From contig DOEE01000003.1 of assembly GCA_003524095.1 (NCBI GenBank), positions 310,001 through 374,000 of the forward strand: DNA of 64,000 bases, in the 5' to 3' direction. The notes under the pieces were generated by a model that had not been told where the DNA came from, ran no database searches, and was given only the letters and a program-made list of their open reading frames with translations. Positions 52,534 to 60,205 of this stretch are shown piece by piece (within the stretch, counting starts at the first letter, position 1; each line of letters opens with the position of its first letter). This DNA comes from Clostridiales bacterium (GTDB lineage: Bacteria; Bacillota; Clostridia; Christensenellales; UBA1242). Made by a program: the position numbers and the translations under genes.

Positions 52534-53837
52534 TGTTTAAAAATTTTATCAATGCTTTTAAGGTAAAAGAAATTAGAAATAAAATATTGTTAACCATTCT
52601 TTTGGTTCTTATTTACAGGCTAGGTTGCTGGATTCCTGTTCCTGGTGTAGATGCTTCGGCATTTGCAAACCAAGTGTCGGGTGACGAAGGCTTCTTGGGT
52701 CTGCTTAGTTCAGTGAGTGGTGGAGCGCTTGCCAACGGTTCGCTTTTGGCTTTGGGTATTGCTCCTTACATTAGTGCATCTATTATTATTCAATTGCTTA
52801 CTATCGCTGTTCCTAGTTTGGAAAGACTATCCAAAATGGGTGACGAAGGTAGAAAGAAAATCGCCGGTTATACCAAAATTGCTGCATTAGTTTTGGCTAT
52901 TGCTCAAGCGGTTGCAATTGTTATAAGCTTTGAAGGTGTACTCAAAGAATCAACTCTTGGCGATGGGTTTATACTTCCTACTTGGTTTGTAGGTATTGTT
53001 GTAACTCTAGTTTTGATTGCTGGTTCTATGTTTACTTATTGGCTTGGTGAAAAAATTACAGAACTAGGTATTTCAAATGGCCAATCAATTTTGATTTTTG
53101 TAGGTATCCTTTCTACTGCTGGCACATCACTTCTTACAAACTTTACAAATATCTTCAATGGCGATATGGGAAGTTTGACAGAACTTTTACTATTCGTTCT
53201 TGCTTTGATTTTAATATTTGGATTTATTGTTTGGATTGATGGCTCTGAGAGAAAAGTTCCTGTTCAATATGCAAAACAAATTAAGGGTAGAAAGATGTAT
53301 GGTGGTCAAAGTACATTTATTCCTATTAGAGTAAATGCAACTGGTGTTATGCCAATTATCTTTGCTATGTCACTACTTTCATTCCCACAACTTATTCTTA
53401 GCATATTCGTAGATACAACAACAAACAAGTTCTATCTATGGTATAGCAAATGGTTGGGTGCTGGTAGTTGGGTTTATATTATTCTTGTTGGCTTGCTTAT
53501 TACATTCTTTGCTTATTTTTGGACACAAGTTACTTTCAATCCTGATGATGTTTCCAAAAATATCCAACAAAATGGTGGATTTATTCCAGGTATTAGACCG
53601 GGAAAACCTACATCAGACTATCTAAAGAAAATTTCTAATAGAGTAACATTGTTCGGCGCTTTGTTCCTATCAGTTATTGCAATTATCCCAAGTTTGATTT
53701 TTAAATCAATTGGTGGTTCTTTGGTTAGTGCATTTAGTGCAACCGGTTTGTTAATCGTAGTATCGGTAGCTATCGAATTTGACAAATCTTTGGAGGCTCA
53801 AATGCTTATGAAGAGTTACAAAGGCTTTTTGAAATAA
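52533..53837 (+). CDS. secY: Preprotein translocase channel SecY
   Basis: SecY is the ten-helix channel of the general secretion pathway. It begins with the standard FINAFKVKEIRNKILLTILLVLIYRLGCWIPVPGVD and has GNGISILI-like GISNGQSILIFVGI, IKGRKMYGGQSTFIPIRVNATGVMPIIFA and PDDVSKNIQQNGGFIPGIRPGKPT. 434 residues. It overlaps rplO by one base; its TAA overlaps an ATG of the adk region. Confidence 0.99.
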   Translation: MFKNFINAFKVKEIRNKILLTILLVLIYRLGCWIPVPGVDASAFANQVSGDEGFLGLLSSVSGGALANGSLLALGIAPYISASIIIQLLTIAVPSLERLSKMGDEGRKKIAGYTKIAALVLAIAQAVAIVISFEGVLKESTLGDGFILPTWFVGIVVTLVLIAGSMFTYWLGEKITELGISNGQSILIFVGILSTAGTSLLTNFTNIFNGDMGSLTELLLFVLALILIFGFIVWIDGSERKVPVQYAKQIKGRKMYGGQSTFIPIRVNATGVMPIIFAMSLLSFPQLILSIFVDTTTNKFYLWYSKWLGAGSWVYIILVGLLITFFAYFWTQVTFNPDDVSKNIQQNGGFIPGIRPGKPTSDYLKKISNRVTLFGALFLSVIAIIPSLIFKSIGGSLVSAFSATGLLIVVSVAIEFDKSLEAQMLMKSYKGFLK

Positions 53838-53857
53838 TGAATGAAAAAGGAAGATTA

Positions 53858-54487
53858 ATGAAATTAGTATTATTAGGACCTGTAGGAAGTGGCAAAGGTA
53901 CCCAAGCGGGAATTATTAGCAAGGAATATGGCTTACCACATATCTCTACTGGTGAAATTTTTAGAAATAATATAAAAAATGAAACAGAACTAGGCAAAAT
54001 CGCTAAGTCATATATTGACAAAGGTGAACTAGTTCCAGAAGAACTAACAAACAAGTTAGTTGAAGATAGATTAAAATCAGATGATTGTAAGAACGGTTTT
54101 ATTCTTGATGGTTATCCAAGAAACATCGCACAAGCAAAATTTTTGGAAGGCATTACAGATATAGATTTGGCTCTTATGATTGATTTGAGTGAAGACAAAA
54201 TAATCGAAAGATTATCTAGTCGTAGAATGTGTAGCAGTTGTAATCAACCAACATCATTAGAATGGATGAAAGATGACAAGTGCGAAAAGTGTGGCGGAGA
54301 TGTTTATATTAGAGATGATGATAAACCTGAAGTTATCAAAGTCAGACTAAGCAAACAAGCTGTGTCACAAGATGTTATAAATTTTTATAAAGAAAAAGGT
54401 GTGTTTAGCAAAATCGATGCAACAGATACCGTTGAGGGTACTTATGCATTGGTTAAAGCAATACTAAACCAGGTAAACAATGATTAA
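53858..54487 (+). CDS. adk: Adenylate kinase
   Basis: Adk balances adenine nucleotides (ATP + AMP to 2 ADP). The ATG at 53858 follows AAAAAGGAAG; seven earlier in-frame codons overlap secY and lack a better site. P-loop GPVGSGKGT (7-15), DGYPRN, and a zinc-type LID with C125, C128, C142 and C145. 209 residues, slightly short. It overlaps map by 8 nt. Confidence 0.97.
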   Translation: MKLVLLGPVGSGKGTQAGIISKEYGLPHISTGEIFRNNIKNETELGKIAKSYIDKGELVPEELTNKLVEDRLKSDDCKNGFILDGYPRNIAQAKFLEGITDIDLALMIDLSEDKIIERLSSRRMCSSCNQPTSLEWMKDDKCEKCGGDVYIRDDDKPEVIKVRLSKQAVSQDVINFYKEKGVFSKIDATDTVEGTYALVKAILNQVNND

Positions 54488-55226
54488 GATTAAGTCTCAA
54501 GAAGAAATCGACCTTATGCGTGAAGCGGGAAGAATCACTAGAGATACACTTAAAGTTGTAGAAAATAGTATAAGGGTTGGCATTAGTACAAAAGAACTTG
54601 ATAAAATCGCTTATGATTATATCAAGTCCCAAGGTGCTACGCCATCCTTTAAGAACTATGGTGGATTTCCGGGAAGCATATGTGCGTCAGTTAATGATAC
54701 AATTGTTCATGGAATTCCAAGTAACAATATTATCCTTAAGGAAGGCGATATTATTAGCATTGATTGTGGTGCAAAATACAAAGGCTATCATGGTGATGCT
54801 GCTAGAACCTTTCCTGTTGGAAAAATTGATGCAAAAGTTAAAAAATTAATTAAAGTTACAGAACAAAGCTTCTTTGAAGGTATAAAAGATTTGAAAAGTG
54901 GTGCATTCGTTGGTGATATATCTCATAGAATACAGACTTTTGTTGAAAAAAATGGTTATTCAATAGTAAGGGAACTTGTTGGACATGGTGTTGGTAGTCA
55001 CCTTCACGAAGACCCTATGGTTCCAAATTATGGAAAAGCCGGTAGTGGACCTAGACTAAATGCAAATGCAGTTATTGCGATTGAACCTATGGTTAACATG
55101 GGTGACAAAAATGTTGTGTTTATGTCTGATGGTTGGACATGCAAAACTAGAGATGGCTTGCCTTCTGCTCACTACGAAAACACAGTATTAATTACCGAAA
55201 GTGGTGTTGAAATACTAACATTATAA
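54480..55226 (+). CDS. map: Methionine aminopeptidase, type I
   Basis: Map removes the initiator Met from nascent proteins. H77, metal ligands D95, D106, H169, E202 and E233 are all present in the expected motifs (IDCGAKYKGYHGDAARTF, GHGVGSHLHEDP, AIEPM). The 248-residue length is standard for type Ia. It overlaps adk by 8 nt, indicating coupling. Confidence 0.98.
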   Translation: MIKIKSQEEIDLMREAGRITRDTLKVVENSIRVGISTKELDKIAYDYIKSQGATPSFKNYGGFPGSICASVNDTIVHGIPSNNIILKEGDIISIDCGAKYKGYHGDAARTFPVGKIDAKVKKLIKVTEQSFFEGIKDLKSGAFVGDISHRIQTFVEKNGYSIVRELVGHGVGSHLHEDPMVPNYGKAGSGPRLNANAVIAIEPMVNMGDKNVVFMSDGWTCKTRDGLPSAHYENTVLITESGVEILTL

Positions 55227-55235
55227 GGAGTAATT

Positions 55236-55496
55236 ATGTCGAATTTTTGTGTCGGAGCAGTGGTTCTCGCTATATCAGGTAGAGAAAAAAATCAAGTATT
55301 TGTGATTAGTAAGATAGAAGATAATTATGCTTATCTTATCAATGGCAAAACTAGAAAAATAGAATGTCCAAAGAAAAAGAATTTTAAACATTTGCAAATG
55401 CTAAATAGTCATAGCAATCTAGATATGAATCATTTGGTTAATTGCGATGTTATAAAATATTTGAAAGATTACATTAAATCTCGAGATTGCAAATAG
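55236..55496 (+). CDS. KOW-type RNA-binding protein (L14e/L6e/L27e-like)
   Basis: An 86-residue protein common in Firmicutes between map and infA. CVGAVVLAISGREKNQVFVISKIEDNYAYLINGKTRKIECPKKKNFKHLQML is an SH3/KOW fold of the eukaryote-like L14e family. It likely binds RNA or the ribosome, but its role is unproven. TAAGGAG site 9 nt after map. Confidence 0.85.
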   Translation: MSNFCVGAVVLAISGREKNQVFVISKIEDNYAYLINGKTRKIECPKKKNFKHLQMLNSHSNLDMNHLVNCDVIKYLKDYIKSRDCK

Positions 55497-55510
55497 GAGG
55501 CTTGTTGTTT

Positions 55511-55738
55511 GTGTCAAAAGCAGATGTTGTAGAAACAGAAGGTGTTGTAGTCGAAGTATTGAGAAATGCGAATTTCAAAGTTCAACTTTCTAACGGATTT
55601 ATAATTACAGCATATTTATCCGGAAAACTTCATCTTAACAACATTAGAATTTTAGTGGGTGACCAAGTAAAAGTTGAAATGTCACTCTACGACTTAACAA
55701 AAGGTCGCATAATTTGGCGACTAAAAAACAAAAATTAG
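55511..55738 (+). CDS. infA: Translation initiation factor IF-1
   Basis: IF-1 occupies the 30S A site during initiation. A GTG start at 55511 (MSKADVVETEGVVVEVLRNANFKVQLSNG) lies 10 nt after AGGAGG; two TTG codons nearer the site are less likely because the family starts at MSK. The OB fold ends with VEMSLYDLTKGRIIWRLK. 75 residues. The ribosome site overlaps the stop of the previous gene. Confidence 0.95.
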   Translation: MSKADVVETEGVVVEVLRNANFKVQLSNGFIITAYLSGKLHLNNIRILVGDQVKVEMSLYDLTKGRIIWRLKNKN

Positions 55739-55750
55739 GAGAGTAAAGTT

Positions 55751-55867
55751 ATGAAAGTAAGACCATCAGTAAAGAAAATGTGTGACAGTTGCAAAGTTAT
55801 CAAAAGAAATGGCACAGTTATGGTTATTTGTTCAAAATATCCTAAACACAAACAAAGACAAGGTTAA
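55751..55867 (+). CDS. rpmJ: 50S ribosomal protein L36
   Basis: A 38-residue zinc-type L36: MKVRPSVKKMCDSCKVIKRNGTVMVICSKYPKHKQRQG, with the C-C-C-H zinc set (CDSC, C, H). L36 closes a junction in 23S rRNA. Too small for many gene finders. TTAGGAGAG site 12 nt after infA. A nearly 300-nt gap with a hairpin array follows, unlike most Firmicutes where rpsM follows closely. Confidence 0.97.
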   Translation: MKVRPSVKKMCDSCKVIKRNGTVMVICSKYPKHKQRQG

Positions 55868-55887
55868 ACTGCCTAAAAAAAGTCTAA

Positions 55888-56113
55888 TGTAATCTATTTA
55901 CACTCAGATTTTTGAGTTATGACTTTGAAAATAATTGCAAGTAAGTCGCGGCAAATCCTTACTTTGCGTTTATATATATTTCACAAGTTATACTTGTGGG
56001 AGACCAAATATTTTGATATTTGGATTTGGTGTACATGTTTTGTACACATAGTCTCATTAGTTTTGAGACTTATGCAATTTTGATTGCATACATAAAGACT
56101 AATTTATATTAGT
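55888..56113 (+). ncRNA. Array of nine small hairpins between rpmJ and rpsM
   Basis: Nine consecutive hairpins, none followed by a T-run: TGTAA/TTACA (55888-55902); ACTCA/TGAGT (55902-55917); GCAAGTAAG/CTTACTTTGC (55937-55967, one bulge); CACAAGT/ACTTGTG (55982-55998); CCAAATAT/ATATTTGG (56004-56023); GTGTACA/TGTACAC (56029-56047); AGTCTCA/TGAGACT (56050-56070); TATGCAAT/ATTGCATA (56071-56090); ACTAAT/ATTAGT (56098-56113). The third hairpin's loop CAAATC (55952-55957) matches GATTTG (56023-56028), a possible pseudoknot. It may be an alpha-operon leader bound by S4, or an independent structured RNA. Confidence 0.6.
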
Positions 56114-56166
56114 TACTGCAAAAATTATCTAAACAAATAAATTAAATAAATTTATGGAGGAAAAAA

Positions 56167-56547
56167 ATGGCTCGTATTGCTGGAATTGATTTACCAAACG
56201 ACAAAAGAGTAGAGATAGGCTTGACTTATATCTATGGTATTGGTAGACAAACTGCTAATGAAATTTTGAAGGGAACAAAAATAAATCCAGATACTCGTGT
56301 TAAGGATTTGACCGAAGAAGAAGTAGGTAAAATCAGAGCTTACATCGAGAAAAACTGTGTTGTTGAAGGTGACCTTCAAAGAGAAGTTTCATTAAACATC
56401 AAAAGACTACAAGAAATTGGTTGCTATCGTGGTATCCGTCACAGAAAAGGTTTGCCAGTTCGTGGTCAAAACACAAAACAAAATGCTAGAACTAGAAAAG
56501 GTCCTAAGAAAACTGTTTCTAAGTCAAAAAAAGATAAAGCTAAGTAA
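56167..56547 (+). CDS. rpsM: 30S ribosomal protein S13
   Basis: S13 is a head protein contacting the 50S subunit and P-site tRNA. MARIAGIDLPNDKRVEIGLTYIYGIGRQTANEIL and CYRGIRHRKGLPVRGQNTKQNARTRKGPKKT are diagnostic. 126 residues. TATGGAGG site. First gene after the hairpin array. Confidence 0.99.
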   Translation: MARIAGIDLPNDKRVEIGLTYIYGIGRQTANEILKGTKINPDTRVKDLTEEEVGKIRAYIEKNCVVEGDLQREVSLNIKRLQEIGCYRGIRHRKGLPVRGQNTKQNARTRKGPKKTVSKSKKDKAK

Positions 56548-56568
56548 AATTTTTTAAGGAGAAAATAA

Positions 56569-56964
56569 ATGGCTGTTACAAAAAGTAAAGTTACAAAAAA
56601 GAAAAAAGTAACTAAAAATTTAGATAAAGGTGCTGCATATATTCACGCTTCTTTTAATAACACTATTATCACTATCACAGATAATGCAGGAAATACAGTT
56701 TCTTGGAGTAGTGCAGGTAGTTTGGGACTTAGTGGCGCTAGAAAAAGCACTCCTTATGCTGCACAACAAGCAGCTGAAATTGCTGCTAAAAGCGCTAAAG
56801 AACAAGGTATCAAATCAGTTGAAGTATATGTTAAAGGACCAGGTAATGGTAGAGAAACTGCTATTAGAGCATTGCAAACAGTTGGTCTTGATATCACTAT
56901 GATCAAAGACGTATCACCTATTCCACATAATGGTTGTCGTCCACCAAAACGCAGAAGAATATAA
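56569..56964 (+). CDS. rpsK: 30S ribosomal protein S11
   Basis: S11 lies in the platform near the mRNA exit. GAAYIHASFNNTIITITDNAGNTVSWSSAGSLGLSGARKSTPYAAQQAAE and DVSPIPHNGCRPPKRRRI are diagnostic. 131 residues. AAGGAG site 21 nt after rpsM. Confidence 0.99.
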   Translation: MAVTKSKVTKKKKVTKNLDKGAAYIHASFNNTIITITDNAGNTVSWSSAGSLGLSGARKSTPYAAQQAAEIAAKSAKEQGIKSVEVYVKGPGNGRETAIRALQTVGLDITMIKDVSPIPHNGCRPPKRRRI

Positions 56965-56983
56965 TTAAAGGAGAATATTTTAA

Positions 56984-57607
56984 ATGGCAAAATATACAGG
57001 TGCAGATTGTAGAATTTGTCGTCGTGAAGGATGCAAACTATTCCTTAAAGGCGAAAGATGTACTTCTAAAAAATGTGCTATGGAAAGAAAACCTAACGTT
57101 CCAGGTGTTCATGGTGCTACTAGAAAGAAAGCTACTGAATATAGTCTACAATTAAGAGAAAAACAAAAAGTTAAAAAAGCATATGGTTTGCTTGAAAAAC
57201 AATTTAGAACATATTATGACATGGCTAATAGTCAAAGAACTGGTCTTGTCGGTGAAAATATGTTGTCATTACTAGAAAGACGTCTTGATAACGTTGTTTA
57301 TAGAATGGGTATTGGCGCTTCCAGAAAGGAAAGCAGACAAATCGTTAATCATGGACATATCACTGTTAATGGAAAAACTGTTGATATTCCTAGTTATCTT
57401 GTAAAAGTTGATGACATTATTGCTATCAAAGAAAACAAGAAAGAACTTCCTATGTTTAAAGATTTGAAAGATGTTAAAGTTGTTATGCCTAAATGGTTGG
57501 AATTTAACACTGAAAAACTTACTGGAAAAATTAACGCAATGCCACAAAGAGACGATATTGATCTTAACATCCGTGAACATTTGATTGTAGAGTTGTACTC
57601 TAAATAA
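56984..57607 (+). CDS. rpsD: 30S ribosomal protein S4, zinc type
   Basis: S4 is a primary 16S rRNA binder, part of the mRNA entry helicase, and a translational repressor in several bacteria. MAKYTGADCRICRREGCKLFLKGERCTSKKCAMERK carries the C+ zinc motif; the S4 domain LERRLDNVVYRMG and HGHITVNGKTVDIPSYLVK follow. 207 residues. In Bacillus rpsD is a separate gene; here it is in the alpha operon. Confidence 0.99.
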   Translation: MAKYTGADCRICRREGCKLFLKGERCTSKKCAMERKPNVPGVHGATRKKATEYSLQLREKQKVKKAYGLLEKQFRTYYDMANSQRTGLVGENMLSLLERRLDNVVYRMGIGASRKESRQIVNHGHITVNGKTVDIPSYLVKVDDIIAIKENKKELPMFKDLKDVKVVMPKWLEFNTEKLTGKINAMPQRDDIDLNIREHLIVELYSK

Positions 57608-57635
57608 TAAATAATAAATAAGTGAGGAAAATCAC

Positions 57636-58589
57636 ATGATGGAAATTGAAAAACCAAGAATTACTTGTGAAGAAACTGACAATGGCTGTTTTGCAAGATT
57701 TGTTGTAGAACCATTGGATAGAGGTTTTGGTATAACACTTGGAAACTGTTTGAGAAGAGTTCTTTTGTCTGCTCTTCCTGGTGCAGCTCCAATTGGAATA
57801 AAGATTAATGGTGTTCAACACGAGTTTTCTACAATTAAAGGTGTTACTGAGGATGTTGTTGACATTGTCCTTAATATCAAAAATTTGGCGGTTAAAAGTT
57901 TTGATACTGCCAAAGATTTCACAACTATTTTGAGAATTAACAAATATGGTGCAGGCGAAGTTACTGCTTCTGATTTTGAACCAAACGATTTGGTAGAAAT
58001 CCTAAATCCTGACCTTCATATTTGTACACTTGATGACGGTGCAAAATTCGAACTTGAAGTTTATATTGGACGTGGCAGAGGATATGTTCCTGCTGATGCA
58101 AACAAGAGAGAAGATATGCCAATTGGCTATATTGCTGTTGACTCAATCTTTACTCCTGTTAAAAAAGTAAACTACTTTGTTGGAAACACTCGTGTTGGTC
58201 AAAATATTGACTATGACAAACTAACTATTGAAGTTGAAACAAACGGAACATTGTCCGCTAGAGAAGTAATTTCTCTTTCGGGAAAACTTGTTCAAGACCA
58301 TATTGGATTGTTTGTTGATTTGGTTGAAAGTATGTCACAAATGGATATTCTTGTTAGTCGTGAAGAAGATAAACAAACCAAAGTATTAGAAATGACAATC
58401 GAAGATATAGATTTGTCTGTAAGAAGCTATAATTGTCTAAAGAGAGCAGGTATCAATACTGTTGCTGATTTGACAAAGAAATCTGAAAGCGATTTGGCAA
58501 AAGTTAAGAACTTGGGCAAACGTTCTTTGGAAGAAGTTTCATCAAAACTACAAAGTTTTGGTTTGTCACTAAGAAATGACGAAGAATAA
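57636..58589 (+). CDS. rpoA: RNA polymerase alpha subunit
   Basis: Alpha is the assembly platform of RNA polymerase. The NTD has LDRGFGITLGNCLRRVLLSALPGAA and GRGYVPADAN; the CTD (about 250-317) has SVRSYNCLKRAGINTVADL and LGKRSLEEVSSKL for UP-element and activator contact. 317 residues. GTGAGG site before the first of two ATG codons. Confidence 0.99.
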   Translation: MMEIEKPRITCEETDNGCFARFVVEPLDRGFGITLGNCLRRVLLSALPGAAPIGIKINGVQHEFSTIKGVTEDVVDIVLNIKNLAVKSFDTAKDFTTILRINKYGAGEVTASDFEPNDLVEILNPDLHICTLDDGAKFELEVYIGRGRGYVPADANKREDMPIGYIAVDSIFTPVKKVNYFVGNTRVGQNIDYDKLTIEVETNGTLSAREVISLSGKLVQDHIGLFVDLVESMSQMDILVSREEDKQTKVLEMTIEDIDLSVRSYNCLKRAGINTVADLTKKSESDLAKVKNLGKRSLEEVSSKLQSFGLSLRNDEE

Positions 58590-58609
58590 TTTAAGGGAGA
58601 ATTTGTATA

Positions 58610-59113
58610 ATGAGAAAATTAAATAGACCTACAGACCAAAGAATGGCTGTAATGCGTAGTCTTGCTACAAATCTTCTTTGGTACGGAAAAATCGAGACAA
58701 CTCTTGAAAAAGCAAAAGAAGTTAGATCTTATGCTGAAAAAATTTTGACAAAAGCAATTAATACATATGAAGATGTAGTAAAAACTACAAAAACTACTGT
58801 TGATGCAAAAGGTGTTAAAACTCAAAGAGAAGTTATCAACGATGGTACTAAAAAACTAGCTGCTAGACGTGATATAATGAGCAAATTGTATGATATGCAA
58901 GAAGTTAGAGCCGACAAAGAATCAAAAACAGACTTTGTTAAGCGTACTGAAGATATTAAGCATCCACTAATCGAAAAAATATTTAACGTATATGCTCCTA
59001 AATATGCTAAGAGAAAAGAATCTCTTGGTACTGGCGGTGGATATACTAGAATTTTGAAGCTTGGAACTAGAAATGGTGACAATGCTGAAATGGCAATTAT
59101 TGAATTAGTTTAA
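58610..59113 (+). CDS. rplQ: 50S ribosomal protein L17
   Basis: L17 is near the tunnel exit. It begins MRKLNRPTDQRMAVMRSLATNLLWYGKIETTLEKAKEVR, then a Lys/Thr-rich insert (about 50-75), and ends GGGYTRILKLGTRNGDNAEMAIIELV. At 167 residues it is much longer than the 115-130 common in Firmicutes, because of the insert and a middle helix. Last gene of the S10-spc-alpha cluster. Confidence 0.98.
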   Translation: MRKLNRPTDQRMAVMRSLATNLLWYGKIETTLEKAKEVRSYAEKILTKAINTYEDVVKTTKTTVDAKGVKTQREVINDGTKKLAARRDIMSKLYDMQEVRADKESKTDFVKRTEDIKHPLIEKIFNVYAPKYAKRKESLGTGGGYTRILKLGTRNGDNAEMAIIELV

Positions 59114-59124
59114 TTATTTGTTTT

Positions 59125-59158
59125 AAAAAAAGTTGAATTTTTATGTTCAACTTTTTTT
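59125..59158 (+). terminator. S10-spc-alpha cluster terminator
   Basis: AAAAAAAGTTGAA (59125-59137), 8-nt loop, TTCAACTTTTTTT (59146-59158). The T-run overlaps the -35 box of the next gene. Confidence 0.92.
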
Positions 59159-59185
59159 GCTTATATTAATAAAATCTGTTATAAT
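59157..59185 (+). promoter_or_regulatory. Promoter of the flavoprotein gene
   Basis: TTGCTT (59157-59162), 17-nt spacer, TATAAT (59180-59185). Confidence 0.75.
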
Positions 59186-59293
59186 TTAAAATATAAAATA
59201 CATCTAAATTAAAGCAATCTGTTACTACTATGCATAAGTACTATGCAAAATACAAAAAATCTTATAAAATAGGCAATTAAGGAGAAATTAAAT

Positions 59294-60163
59294 ATGTTAT
59301 ATGATATTGTAATTATTGGCAGTGGTGTTGCTGGACTTTCTGCAGGCATTTATGCTGGAAGAGCCAACAAATCTGTTTTGATTATTGAAGATAATAATAT
59401 TGGCGGAACTACTGTGACATTACCAAATATTAATAATTATCCGGGGTTTACAAATATATCTGGTGTCGAACTGGTTTCAAATATGTATAAACAATGTTTA
59501 AATTTTGACGTAAAGTTTGATTTTTTACGCATAGATAGCATAGATTTTGACAGAAACATTATACGAACCGACAATAATATCATTGAATATAAAACATTAA
59601 TAATTGCATCTGGTTCGACATATAAACGCTTAAATATCGATACTGAAGAAAAATTTAAGCTACATGGGCTTAGTTATTGTGCTGTATGTGATGGAAATTT
59701 ATATAAAAACAAGAAGATAATAGTATTTACAAAAAATAATTCTGCAATAAATTCGGTTAAATATCTTAAAAATTTAACAAATGATATTATTGTGATGGAT
59801 ATTTCAAATGGTTTTGCTTTTGATGGTATTGAGTGTTATCATAATGTGTTGCCTATTGAAATAATTGGTGATACCAATGTTAAAGGCATTAAAGCAATGA
59901 TTGGTATTAGCGAAAAAGTATTAAATTGCGATGGAATCTTTGTTGATTTGGGCAAAGTAACAGATATTGACTTATACAAAGATAACTTACAAAACGAATC
60001 TGGATTTTTGATTACAGATGAAAATTTGCACACAAACATACCAAATGTGTTTGTCGCTGGAGATATTCGAAAAAAATCTTTGCGTCAAATTGTAACCGCA
60101 TGTAGTGACGGTGCTATTGCTTCGACTGAAGCAATTAAATACTTGTCAAAAAATATATTTTAA
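59294..60163 (+). CDS. Thioredoxin-reductase-like flavoprotein with degenerate NADPH site
   Basis: FAD-binding GSGVAG is at residues 9-14, IASGSTY is typical, and the redox pair CAVC is at 129-132, as in thioredoxin reductases (TrxB). FVAGDIR near the end is the second FAD motif. The NADPH domain, however, reads VFTKNNSAI (144-152) in place of GGGDSA, and no HRR motif follows. NADPH use is therefore doubtful; ferredoxin- or flavin-linked reductases of this fold (FFTR type) show such loss. 289 residues, about 20 short. No thioredoxin gene is adjacent. AAGGAG site. Confidence 0.88.
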   Translation: MLYDIVIIGSGVAGLSAGIYAGRANKSVLIIEDNNIGGTTVTLPNINNYPGFTNISGVELVSNMYKQCLNFDVKFDFLRIDSIDFDRNIIRTDNNIIEYKTLIIASGSTYKRLNIDTEEKFKLHGLSYCAVCDGNLYKNKKIIVFTKNNSAINSVKYLKNLTNDIIVMDISNGFAFDGIECYHNVLPIEIIGDTNVKGIKAMIGISEKVLNCDGIFVDLGKVTDIDLYKDNLQNESGFLITDENLHTNIPNVFVAGDIRKKSLRQIVTACSDGAIASTEAIKYLSKNIF

Positions 60164-60205
60164 CTTAATAATAACATAAATCATATTATACTATAGGGGT
60201 TTAAT

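Noticed and set aside
55888..56113. Hairpin array as a set of terminators or a tRNA cluster
   Set aside because: No stem is followed by a T-run, and no tRNA acceptor, T-loop or CCA pattern is present.
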